Made by a program: the position numbers and the translations under genes
Source of the DNA: Obelidium mucronatum
Taxonomy: Eukaryota; Chytridiomycota; Chytridiomycetes; Chytridiales; Chytriomycetaceae
DNA length: 13,358 nt
Assembly (NCBI GenBank): GCA_025765595.1
Contig: JAIVFH010000594.1
Span: 1 to 13,358 of the forward strand
Direction of reading: 5' to 3'
Notes under the pieces: model-generated
Databases searched by the model: none
What the model saw: the letters and a program-made list of their open reading frames with translations, nothing else
What the model was told of the DNA's origin: nothing
Shown here: one piece after another, positions 1 to 9,905 of the stretch
Layout: every line of letters begins with the position of its first letter
How positions within the stretch are numbered: position 1 is the stretch's first letter

Positions 1-1107
1 ACTAGAGTCATAATGACGCATCATCAGAAATTTATTGACGCTTTCGAATGAGTTACATAAAGTATGCAGGGTAATATGTGCTTCCTCCTCAAGGAAATCG
101 ACCCAGGTCTCTCCGAATTGGCCTGAACTCAACTCCAAACTCCACCGCCCCTTCCTCTTGAACATGGACAAATTCCGGCGGAATACGTGCGGCTCCGTAA
201 AAAGAAATATAGCCCGACTTTTTCATCCCCTTCAACAGCAACTCATCCAGCACGTCTTTTGCGCCGTAACTGTGCAAGTCAAGAACTTTATTGGCGCTCA
301 TAACGACAAGGTCCAAGGCATCTCGGCCTCGTCCTTCCCAGTATTTGGCAATAGATCCGTTCACGATGAATTGTAAAAGTTTGTAGGCTGTTGCTCCTGT
401 AAAAGATGCGTAACCAGGAGATGCTTTTGGTCCACCGAATGGAAGCGGCGCCCATGCATAGAATAGAAGTCCGGCAAGACAATAGATTAAGCGAGATGGA
501 TTCACTCGAGTGTTTGAGAAGCATTGCATGATGGCGGTGATGGATTTGGTTATTGCATTACTTGCATTAGGTAAGGCAGTTGGTGGTTGACTTGACACGA
601 CTGACAGCACCAGCCGATTTGACACTGCTATTCTATTGATTTCAAGTGGTGAAGCTTGCACGCGTAGTCTCGGGTGCCTTGCGGTGCTCATGCGATGCGT
701 TTTTAGAATGTCGGATAAAATGTTTTCTAATATCTTTGGTATTGTAGTTTTTGTCCAAAATTCAATTTTCGCGCTTTTGGATTTCTTCAATATCCAATCG
801 CGCACTAGGCCAAAATCACCAGAACCCCCCTCTAGTCATCATGAATTTTTGTTACAAAGTCTCTCACGCAGCGGGTTTCATTGAAGGATTGAATCATACT
901 CATTTCCTTCAGCTTTGTGCGAAGATTTGCATAGTAATAAAACTGATTTATTGCAGTCAATTAATGAAAAACAGTTCGAGTCTCTATTGAAAGTTTCATA
1001 AAGACGTTGCTCGTCGATGGTGTTAGAGTGGTTGCTTGATTCGACAGTCTGTTGCCAACCTAAAAATAGAATGCGTTAGGTTCATCAGATATACTCCTTT
1101 GCTGCAT
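1..1107 (-). pseudogene. Unrecognised protein-coding gene, frame-broken, 3' end beyond the window
   Basis: I do not recognise the family. Three open stretches on the minus strand follow one another in different frames. A possible start ATG at 1107-1105 is followed by a candidate 35-nt intron (1094-1060) with a CTAAC branch site and TTTTTAG acceptor, then an open stretch from 1059 to about 878 (starts WQQTVESSNHSN). A second stretch runs from 835 to a TGA at 91-89. It has a basic N-terminal part (DWILKKSKSAKIEF) and a hydrophobic segment (LIYCLAGLLFYAWAPLPF) that could be a membrane helix. A third stretch, in the next frame, runs from about 200 to the window edge and looks coding (GQFGETWVDFLEEEAH). 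The switch from the second to the third can be explained by one extra base in either of two homopolymers, 199-203 or 219-223. The first switch (about 830-880) is unresolved. The gene may be decayed, or intact with assembly errors. That it is coding is a judgement from codon content; the function is unknown. Confidence 0.45.
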
Positions 1108-1648
1108 ATCAATGCGTAGCCAATATCTCGATCTATCGATTGGTGGAAGGCTGGTGGCGCTGCAAAGGGTGGGTGGCCGACGGGAAGGCAACGCGCAAAT
1201 GGGTTGGCTGGAGCGCAAATGGATGGGAGCGCGCAAAAAATCGAGCGCTATTCGAATTTTGCGCTGCGCTCACAATATCGACACCAGCTATCTTTTTTGG
1301 GGGGCAGGGCCGTTTGATTCTCGATGTGACAAGTGTATCTGAACTTCCCCAATGTGGCATTAGTCTTCCGGCTGATGATTGGATTACATATTTCTGATGA
1401 CCAACTTTGCAACATCTGCCTTCATCTACAACTTCCAACAAAAGGTACACATCCAGAATGGAGCGGAAAAAGATAAACCGTTTATAATTAGTATTTTCAA
1501 CGTTCACCCAGATAACTCTTTAAAAAAAATTAACTTAACTCCATCAACTCTAAATTATATTTACTTCCTGTTTTATAGAAGGCTTAGGCTGGTTGAACAG
1601 CAAGGTCCATTTCTCCATCCAAAAGATTGCCTCTGAATACTCTGCATT
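1108..1648. other. Intergenic stretch between the broken gene and the LRR gene
   Basis: No gene is supported here. Open frames on both strands (such as 1140-1397 plus and 1133-1507 minus) overlap each other, resemble no family I know and have unusual Trp/Arg- or Pro-rich composition from GC-rich DNA. The left part (about 1140-1330) is GC-rich and carries the GCGCAAA cluster described separately. The right part (about 1480-1600) is AT-rich. It lies upstream of the minus-strand gene ending left of it and downstream of the minus-strand LRR gene at 1649, so it should hold the promoter of the former and the transcript end of the latter. Confidence 0.5.
1191..1268. promoter_or_regulatory. Cluster of GCGCAAA / TTTGCGC motifs, probable promoter element
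   Basis: GCGCAAAT occurs at 1193-1200 and 1213-1220, exactly 20 bp apart. GCGCAAAA occurs at 1231-1238. The inverted form TTTTGCGC is at 1257-1264 and is followed directly by TGCGC. The first copy is preceded by ACGCG, the MBF core. The motif resembles, but does not exactly match, E2F (TTTSSCGC) sites. The cluster sits about 90-160 bp upstream of the possible start ATG of the minus-strand gene at 1107. Regulatory function is an inference from repetition, spacing and position. Confidence 0.35.
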
Positions 1649-2530
1649 CTAGTCGTCTTCAACCTCCGACCCACTTTCCTCTTCCTTTTCCAACTCTTCT
1701 GCTATCTCTGAAATCTCTGCATCATTTGGCATGATATACCGTTCAGTCCAACGATTCTCTGGAAGAAACGGTCGACAAACATCATACCCATCTTCATACG
1801 CACAACTCACAAGATTCTTGAGGCTTGCCACTTCTGGCGGATACGCCAAACGCACGCCATTGTTTTGAATATGAATCTTCAACGACTTTACAGAAACCAA
1901 ACCGCTAATCTCTTTAGGAATATCCCCAACCAAGTTGTTGTTTGCCATGGAGCAATGTTCCAAGTTCACAAGCTTCCCGAATTCAGGTGGAATCGATCCC
2001 GTTAGCTTGTTTTGGAAAAGCATGAGTCTTTTCAGGTTTTTTAGGTTTCCGATTTCCTTTGGGATGGGTCCTGTGAGGTTGTTTAGTCCCAGGTATAGCA
2101 GTTCCAGGCCGATGCAGTCAAATAGGGAGACGGGCAGTATCCCCGATAGACGAGAGGCATGCAAATAGATTATTTTTAGGTATGGAATCAGGATGATTGT
2201 GGAAGGGAGCTGTTTCGTGGGACAGTGTCTTAATCGGAATCGACAGGGTGAGCGATACGAAAGGCGGGTCTCGGCGTATCCTTGCGCAGATTCTGTAGAC
2301 ATTGAGAGAACTCTTGAGTTGATTTTTTCGAGAGAGTTGTGATTTGATGGATCGTAAGGGTCGTTGTGCATGTGGCGGTTGATGAGAATGAATTGCTTTG
2401 TCAATAGCACTTCTCGGATGGCTTTTGAAAGACGAGTATATTTAAAGACTGCTTCAAAGTGGATGAAGAAGAAGATGCGCATCTTGATCTCGAAGGGCAG
2501 TGCTGAAAGCGACAGTGGAATGACAGTCAT
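1649..2530 (-). CDS. F-box-like / plant-type leucine-rich-repeat protein (copy A)
   Basis: A 293-residue intronless protein. Residues 11-45 (LPFEIKMRIFFFIHFEAVFK onward) resemble an F-box helix bundle. Residues about 117-215 hold four or five leucine-rich repeats of the plant-specific type, with the signature LTGPIPKEIGNLKNLKRLML and then LTGSIPPEFGKLVNLE. A short conserved region with cysteines follows (VSCAYEDGYDVCRP, 241-254), then an acidic tail (268-293). No signal peptide, transmembrane helix or kinase domain is visible. If the F-box reading is right it would be a substrate adaptor of an SCF ubiquitin ligase, with the repeats binding the substrate; this is inferred from domains only. 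It is a close paralogue of the next gene upstream (2664-3563), which has the same order and many identical segments (for example VFKYTRLSKA). The start chosen is the first ATG; a Met-less LPFEIK core begins 10 residues in, so the N-terminus is about 8 residues longer than in copy B. Confidence 0.8.
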   Translation of the reverse strand: MTVIPLSLSALPFEIKMRIFFFIHFEAVFKYTRLSKAIREVLLTKQFILINRHMHNDPYDPSNHNSLEKINSRVLSMSTESAQGYAETRLSYRSPCRFRLRHCPTKQLPSTIILIPYLKIIYLHASRLSGILPVSLFDCIGLELLYLGLNNLTGPIPKEIGNLKNLKRLMLFQNKLTGSIPPEFGKLVNLEHCSMANNNLVGDIPKEISGLVSVKSLKIHIQNNGVRLAYPPEVASLKNLVSCAYEDGYDVCRPFLPENRWTERYIMPNDAEISEIAEELEKEEESGSEVEDD

Positions 2531-2540
2531 TTTTTGGATT

Positions 2541-2664
2541 GAGCGGAGCGGGATATCTTATTTTCCACTTCTAATTGGAGCTAATTGGTCGTATTTAACA
2601 AAAAGTTATATTTGAGGGGAGACGGGATATCTTATTTTTCACTATCTAATAATTGGTTGTATTT
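2541..2664. repeat. Imperfect direct repeat in the spacer between the two LRR genes
   Basis: Two copies of about 50-56 bp lie at 2541-2596 and 2614-2664. Both start GAG-GGAG-like, share the exact 16-mer CGGGATATCTTATTTT (2549-2564 and 2623-2638, 74 bp apart), then CACT, CTAAT, AATTGGT and GTATTT blocks with small gaps. The first copy covers the region immediately upstream of LRR copy A. The second abuts the stop codon of copy B. No matching sequence is visible upstream of copy B or downstream of copy A, so this is a local spacer duplication and not simply the edge of a gene-sized duplication. Confidence 0.75.
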
Positions 2665-3563
2665 TATATTGCCTCCTCATTGTCCCCATCCTCAGATTCA
2701 TCATCCGACACGTCACTTTCCTCATCTTCATCCGTCATATCACTTTCCCCGCTTTCATCTGATTCGTCTGCATCTTTTGGAACATTATACCCACGAACCC
2801 AATGGTTGTCTGGAAGAGACGGTCGACAAATATCGTATCCTTCTTTATACGCACAACTCACAAGATTCTTGAGGTTCGATACACTGGCCGGATAACTCAA
2901 GAACACACCATTATTTTGAACATGAATCCGCAACACTATTACAGACACAAGGCCCCCAATCTCGGGAGGAATATTCCCCGTCAAGTCATTCAACTCCATG
3001 TTGCAGTACTCCAAGTTGACAAGCTTTCCGAATTCAGGTGGAATCGATCCTGTAAGTTTATTACTGAAAATCATGAGACGTTTCAGCTGTGTCAGGTTTC
3101 CAATTTCCTTTGGGATAGGACCTGTGAAGTCGTTTCCACCCAAGTACAACAGTTCTAGACTGGCACAGTCAAAGATAGAAAGCGGTAATGTCCCTGAAAG
3201 ATGAGCACCATGAAAATCAATGGTTGTTAGGCCTGGAATCAAACTGATTGTGGATGGGAGGTCCAGAATGGGGCAGCGTTTTAAGCGAAAGCGATAGTCT
3301 GTTGGGCGATGTGACAGACGGGTCTGAGCGTATCCTTGAGCAGACTCTGCAGACATCGATAGAACTTTTGTGTTGACTTTGTGGATGGACCAGTAATCGG
3401 ACGGATCGTAACAGTCGTTGTGCATAAGGCGGTTGATGAGGATGAACTGCTTTGTCAACAGCACATCGCGCAGGGCCTTTGAGAGACGGGTGTATTTGAA
3501 GACAGCGTCAAAGTGGATGAAGAGGAAGATGCGCAACTTGATCTCGAACGGCAGCGTTTCCAT
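2664..3563 (-). CDS. F-box-like / plant-type leucine-rich-repeat protein (copy B)
   Basis: A 299-residue intronless paralogue of the gene at 1649-2530. The F-box-like segment is at residues 3-37 (TLPFEIKLRIFLFIHFDAVF). Plant-type leucine-rich repeats follow at about 112-210 (LSGTLPLSIFDCASLELLYL, FTGPIPKEIGNLTQLKRLMI, LTGSIPPEFGKLVNLE, LTGNIPPEIGGL). The Cys-containing block VSCAYKEGYDICRP sits at 235-248. The tail (264-297) is longer and more acidic than in copy A, made of repeated Asp/Glu/Ser runs that look like CK2 sites. No secretion or membrane signal is visible. Likely role, from domains only: substrate receptor in an SCF-type ubiquitin ligase. The start ATG is only 42 bp from the start ATG of the divergent ECD gene, so the two must share a promoter region. 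Both LRR copies lack introns, while the five genes to the right are all interrupted. Confidence 0.82.
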   Translation of the reverse strand: METLPFEIKLRIFLFIHFDAVFKYTRLSKALRDVLLTKQFILINRLMHNDCYDPSDYWSIHKVNTKVLSMSAESAQGYAQTRLSHRPTDYRFRLKRCPILDLPSTISLIPGLTTIDFHGAHLSGTLPLSIFDCASLELLYLGGNDFTGPIPKEIGNLTQLKRLMIFSNKLTGSIPPEFGKLVNLEYCNMELNDLTGNIPPEIGGLVSVIVLRIHVQNNGVFLSYPASVSNLKNLVSCAYKEGYDICRPSLPDNHWVRGYNVPKDADESDESGESDMTDEDEESDVSDDESEDGDNEEAI

Positions 3564-3605
3564 CGCTTGGTTTATTTCTTTTTACTTCTTCTCTAACTCA
3601 ATAAA
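3564..3605. promoter_or_regulatory. 42-bp bidirectional spacer between LRR copy B and ECD start codons
   Basis: The ATG of LRR copy B (3563-3561, minus) and the ATG of ECD (3606, plus) are separated by only 42 bp, largely a pyrimidine-rich stretch on the plus strand (TTTATTTCTTTTTACTTCTT). No TATA box is evident. Core promoter elements for one or both genes must therefore overlap the other gene's 5' UTR or coding sequence. Assignment as a shared promoter is inferred from position. Confidence 0.55.
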
Positions 3606-6637
<3,032 letters not shown>

Positions 6638-7070
6638 TATCTAGCATATCAAACAGTAACATTTGAAGATACTTGTTTTTATTGTTCTGCCTGGAGTAGA
6701 TTGTCGCTGTTGCTTGCTATGTCGGCCATTTACATTTGCTTTTATCAGAGGACACTTGAAATCAAACTGCAAGGAACAAATCAAAGAATCACGATCGACC
6801 TCCAAGACTGTGGCAACACGAGGGTGAATCTAATTCCGAGTCCATCGGGAACAATAGCGTCAAGGGTCAGTGTGACAGCCCTCAGAACTGATTGACCCAT
6901 ATCGAATATAACCATTCATTTAGAACAGCAAGGAAGTTTAAATAAACATGATGAGGGATTGTGGGAGGGTGCGTGCCGTGTCCAAACATTCCCTTGAAAA
7001 TTCCGAGAAAAGTGAAACAACGTGCCTTGAAGTTGCAAAAAGAAGTCAACAAAAAAACAAAAAAAGAGCA
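6638..7070. other. Intergenic stretch between ECD and VTC4
   Basis: This should contain the ECD 3' UTR and VTC4 promoter/5' UTR. An AATAAA hexamer is at 6941-6946, about 300 nt past the ECD stop; it might be the ECD poly(A) signal or chance. One small open frame with an ATG at 6719 runs to 6895 (58 codons; contains TLEIKLQGTNQRITIDLQDC). I cannot tie it to a family, and the opposite strand is also partly open, so I do not call it a gene. No tRNA or other structured RNA is evident. Confidence 0.45.
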
Positions 7071-9694
7071 ATGAAGTTTGGCGTTCGATTACTAGAGCAG
7101 CGAAAGGTTCGAGCGCTTTGTATTTGTTTAGTTAGTTCTAATCTTACACTGTTTTTTCGTCCTTAGGTTGAGTGGGAGTATTACTACATGTGAGAACAGC
7201 AAGCGTGGGCCCTCCAAAACGATACCTCCCGACTGATCCTTCTCTTTTCCACTCCATTTTAGCAACTATGAGCTGTGCAAACGGTTCCTGAAGAACACTG
7301 GAAGCCGCTTGAGCGAACTGGATGAAGCAGCGTTTGTTGAGATATTGGATCGCGAACTGGAAAAGGTAGGCCGCTTGTTTCTTTTGGGGGGGAGTGGCTC
7401 TTCTAACAATCAAGAACAATCATAAAAGGTTGCTTCGTTTAGGAAAATGAAGGGCGATGAACTGAGCCGTAGAGTTGCAAAAACTGAGCGCGCCTTTGAG
7501 GCCCTTCAGAAGCAGTTTCCAACCATTTCAGCCCTTGTGACTTCTCCCGTGTTGGGTGCTTCTCCTGAAGAAACGGAATTGGCGAAAGTCAGAGAAACTG
7601 TTTCAGCGATTCTTGAAGAGTATGTTAACAACTTTTTTGGACGGTGGGGTGTTTGACCGCGTACTAATAATCCCATCTTCACGAAACACACCAGAGTTGG
7701 CGATCTGTCCAAATACACAAGACTCAACTACGCCGGATTCATGAAAATCCTCAAGAAACACGACAGATACACGCAGTTCCAACTTAAACCAATGTTTCTC
7801 CTCAGAATGCGGGAACGACCATTTTATGAAGAGTCTGTTGAACCATTAGTCGTCCGTCTTTCTCGCATCTTCAATAACGTCCGCACCGGCGGCCGTGGTG
7901 GATCTGGAACCGATATTAAGGAAAACATCCCAGACAAGTTTGTTCGCAAGACGACCAAATACTGGGTTCACTATGACAAGGTGGATGACTTGAGAAACGA
8001 GATTTTGAAAAAGATTCCAGTCTTGATTGTCAAGGATAAGAAGGGTGCTGTTGAGGATATTCCGAATCCTGCTGTTTCCACGGTTTACTTTGATAATGAT
8101 TCTTTGGAGTTGTACAATGATCGGATCGAGAGGAAAGCGGGCTCCCAGGTAAAAACTCGATGTCAAAATACCTGCTTTTTTTATAACTAATTGCCTTTAA
8201 ATTTTCAGCTCATTCGTTTGCGATGGTACGGTGACATGGATGCCACAGATGTTTTTGTTGAGCGAAAAGTCCTCAAAATCAAGAAACACCGGAACGGAAA
8301 CGAATCCAGTGAAGACGAAGACGAAGAAGACGAAACCACAGCTGGTAATGCTGATGGCAAGAAGCCAGTTTCCGCTGACAGAAACTTGGACGACGAACGT
8401 ACAGAGAAGTCCCGGTTTACAGTCAAGGAGAAGTTTGTCAATGCCTACTTGGCTGGAAAGCACCAAATGGACAAGTCTATCCAAAAAGTGAATGAAAAAG
8501 TGGTGTTGGAGAGCGTCACCTCGCCATCCTTTTCTCCAGCTTTCAGCTCCAAATCCCCTGGCTTGCCTGCAATGACCTCGCCTTCCCTTGTTGCTACCAC
8601 ATCTCGAACTGCTGTTCCTTCCAAGTCCCGTCTCCAGGATCTTGTCCGTCTTTCGGAAGAGATCCGACAAACCATCAAGAGCAAGAACTTGAAACCCATT
8701 CTCCGAACCTTCTATAACCGAACTGCCTTCCAGATTCCAGGAGACCTGCGGGTTCGAATCTCTTTGGACACTGACTTGACATTTATCCGTGAAGACAACT
8801 TTGGCGGAGTAAAGAGAAGTGGGGACAACTGGCGTCGTACCGATTGTGGAGCAACCTGGCCGTTTGATTACCTTCCAAAGGGGGATGCGGATAGCTTCCC
8901 ATACGCAATTTTGGAAGTGAAGGTCCAAATGGTGGAAGGAGGCAGTGAGCCAGAATGGGTCAAGAAGCTTGTGAGGGATAATTTGATTCAAGAGGTTCCA
9001 ACATTCTCAAAGTACATTCACGGAGCATCAGATTTACTGGATGATAAAGTGAATGGTTTCCCCGAGTGGCTGCCACTCCTGACAAAGGAGAATGGCACAG
9101 ACCGTAAGAGGATCCAACCAAATGATGTTTTGGAAGGCGAACATGTGGGACACTCTGCCAGAACATCGAGATTGGGCTCGTTTGCTTCCACGAGCGAAAG
9201 TGTGTTGGCAAGTCGCAGGCCTCAAGAGGCTGAACCTGTGGTTCCACTGGGAACTCCTGATGTGGTTGGATTCCAAGCGATTGATGTGACCAAGCGGATT
9301 GTCATTCCAGTGAGAATTGAACCCAAAGTATACTTTGCTAATGAACGAACGTTCTTGACTTGGTTGCAGTGTAAGTCTTTTTTTTTTTTTGGAGTCACTT
9401 TTGTTGCTTCTGATCCCTTGTGTAGTTGTTATTTCACTGTGCGCCGTCGCTCTTGGTCTACTCAATTTTGGTGACAAGGTGGGCCAAATTGCAGGACTCA
9501 TGTTCACCATCGTTGCCGTCTTGTTCATGGGGCATGCCATGTTATTGCACCAATGGCGTGTTGATATGATCACCAAACGTGGAAACAAGCCGTTTGATGA
9601 TCTCTGGGGCCCAACAATTTTGAGTATTGTTTTAATTGCATCTGTTGGAGTGAACTTGTATCTCAAGTTTGTTGATGAGAACGCTTTCTTTTGA
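7071..9694 (+). CDS. VTC4: Vacuolar transporter chaperone polyphosphate polymerase, VTC4-like, seven exons
   Basis: Exons: 7071-7106, 7167-7189, 7263-7365, 7429-7619, 7695-8148, 8209-9370, 9426-9694, joining in frame to about 745 residues (yeast Vtc4 is 721). The SPX domain that senses inositol pyrophosphates covers about residues 1-150: it starts MKFGVRLLEQRKVEWEYYYI across exons 1-3 and ends near YTRLNYAGFMKILKKHDRYT. The tunnel-shaped catalytic core covers about 195-560: TTKYWVHYDK, LIRLRWYG, RFTVKEKFV, FYNRTAFQIPGDLRVRISLD, DTDLTFIRED, FPYAILEVKVQ and TFSKYIHG, the basic and acidic residues expected of the active VTC4 type that makes polyphosphate from ATP. The last 90 or so residues hold three membrane helices of the VTC1 type (VALGLLNFGDKVG, then FTIVAVLFMGHAMLL, then ILSIVLIASVGVNLYL). 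The product should sit in the vacuole or acidocalcisome membrane with the SPX and catalytic domains in the cytosol. Intron 4 has a near-perfect branch site, TACTAAT (7662-7668). An acidic linker and a Ser/Pro-rich segment interrupt the catalytic part. VTC2/3 are alternatives but less likely given the intact catalytic motifs. Confidence 0.95.
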
Positions 9695-9753
9695 TTTTCA
9701 ACCAGCGCACTCGTTGCATACACCATTTTCTTTTAATATGAATGTGCGATTCT

Positions 9754-9759
9754 AATAAA
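9754..9759 (+). terminator. Probable poly(A) signal of VTC4
   Basis: AATAAA lies 60 nt after the VTC4 stop codon and is followed by T/GT-rich sequence (TGTGTGTGTG around 9804), the usual layout of a polyadenylation region. Confidence 0.6.
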
Positions 9760-9905
9760 TTGTTGATCTTTGTCTCAAGTGGTTATTTCATTCTTTTGCG
9801 TGCTGTGTGTGTGTTGGAAGCCAATTTGGGAAAATTTCAGTTCAGAAAACGATGGGTGAGTGTCTCTGTATCTAGAGCGATTTGGGAGCAGATGAGGGCT
9901 TCGGG

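Noticed and set aside
803..820. GDFGLV on the minus strand, resembling a protein kinase DFG motif
   Set aside because: No HRD catalytic loop, glycine loop or APE motif is visible around it, and the reading frame is disrupted just upstream; a six-residue match is not enough.
828..899. Intron in the minus-strand orphan gene (donor GTATGA at 899, acceptor CTAG or TAGAG near 830)
   Set aside because: Neither acceptor gives an open frame when phases are worked out; it would also need an extra base in the G6 run, so I leave the junction unresolved.
1133..1507. Overlapping open frames on both strands in the GC-rich spacer
   Set aside because: Composition is dominated by GC-rich low-complexity DNA, the frames shadow each other and no family motif is present.
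6947..6955. ATGATGA as a possible C box of a C/D snoRNA
   Set aside because: No CTGA D box lies at a suitable distance downstream and no terminal pairing stem is visible.
9856..9891. A 36-nt intron joining ATGG to the acidic septin exon
   Set aside because: Shorter than the 49-nt minimum of the well-supported introns here and without a branch site, so not used in the main gene model; kept as an alternative.
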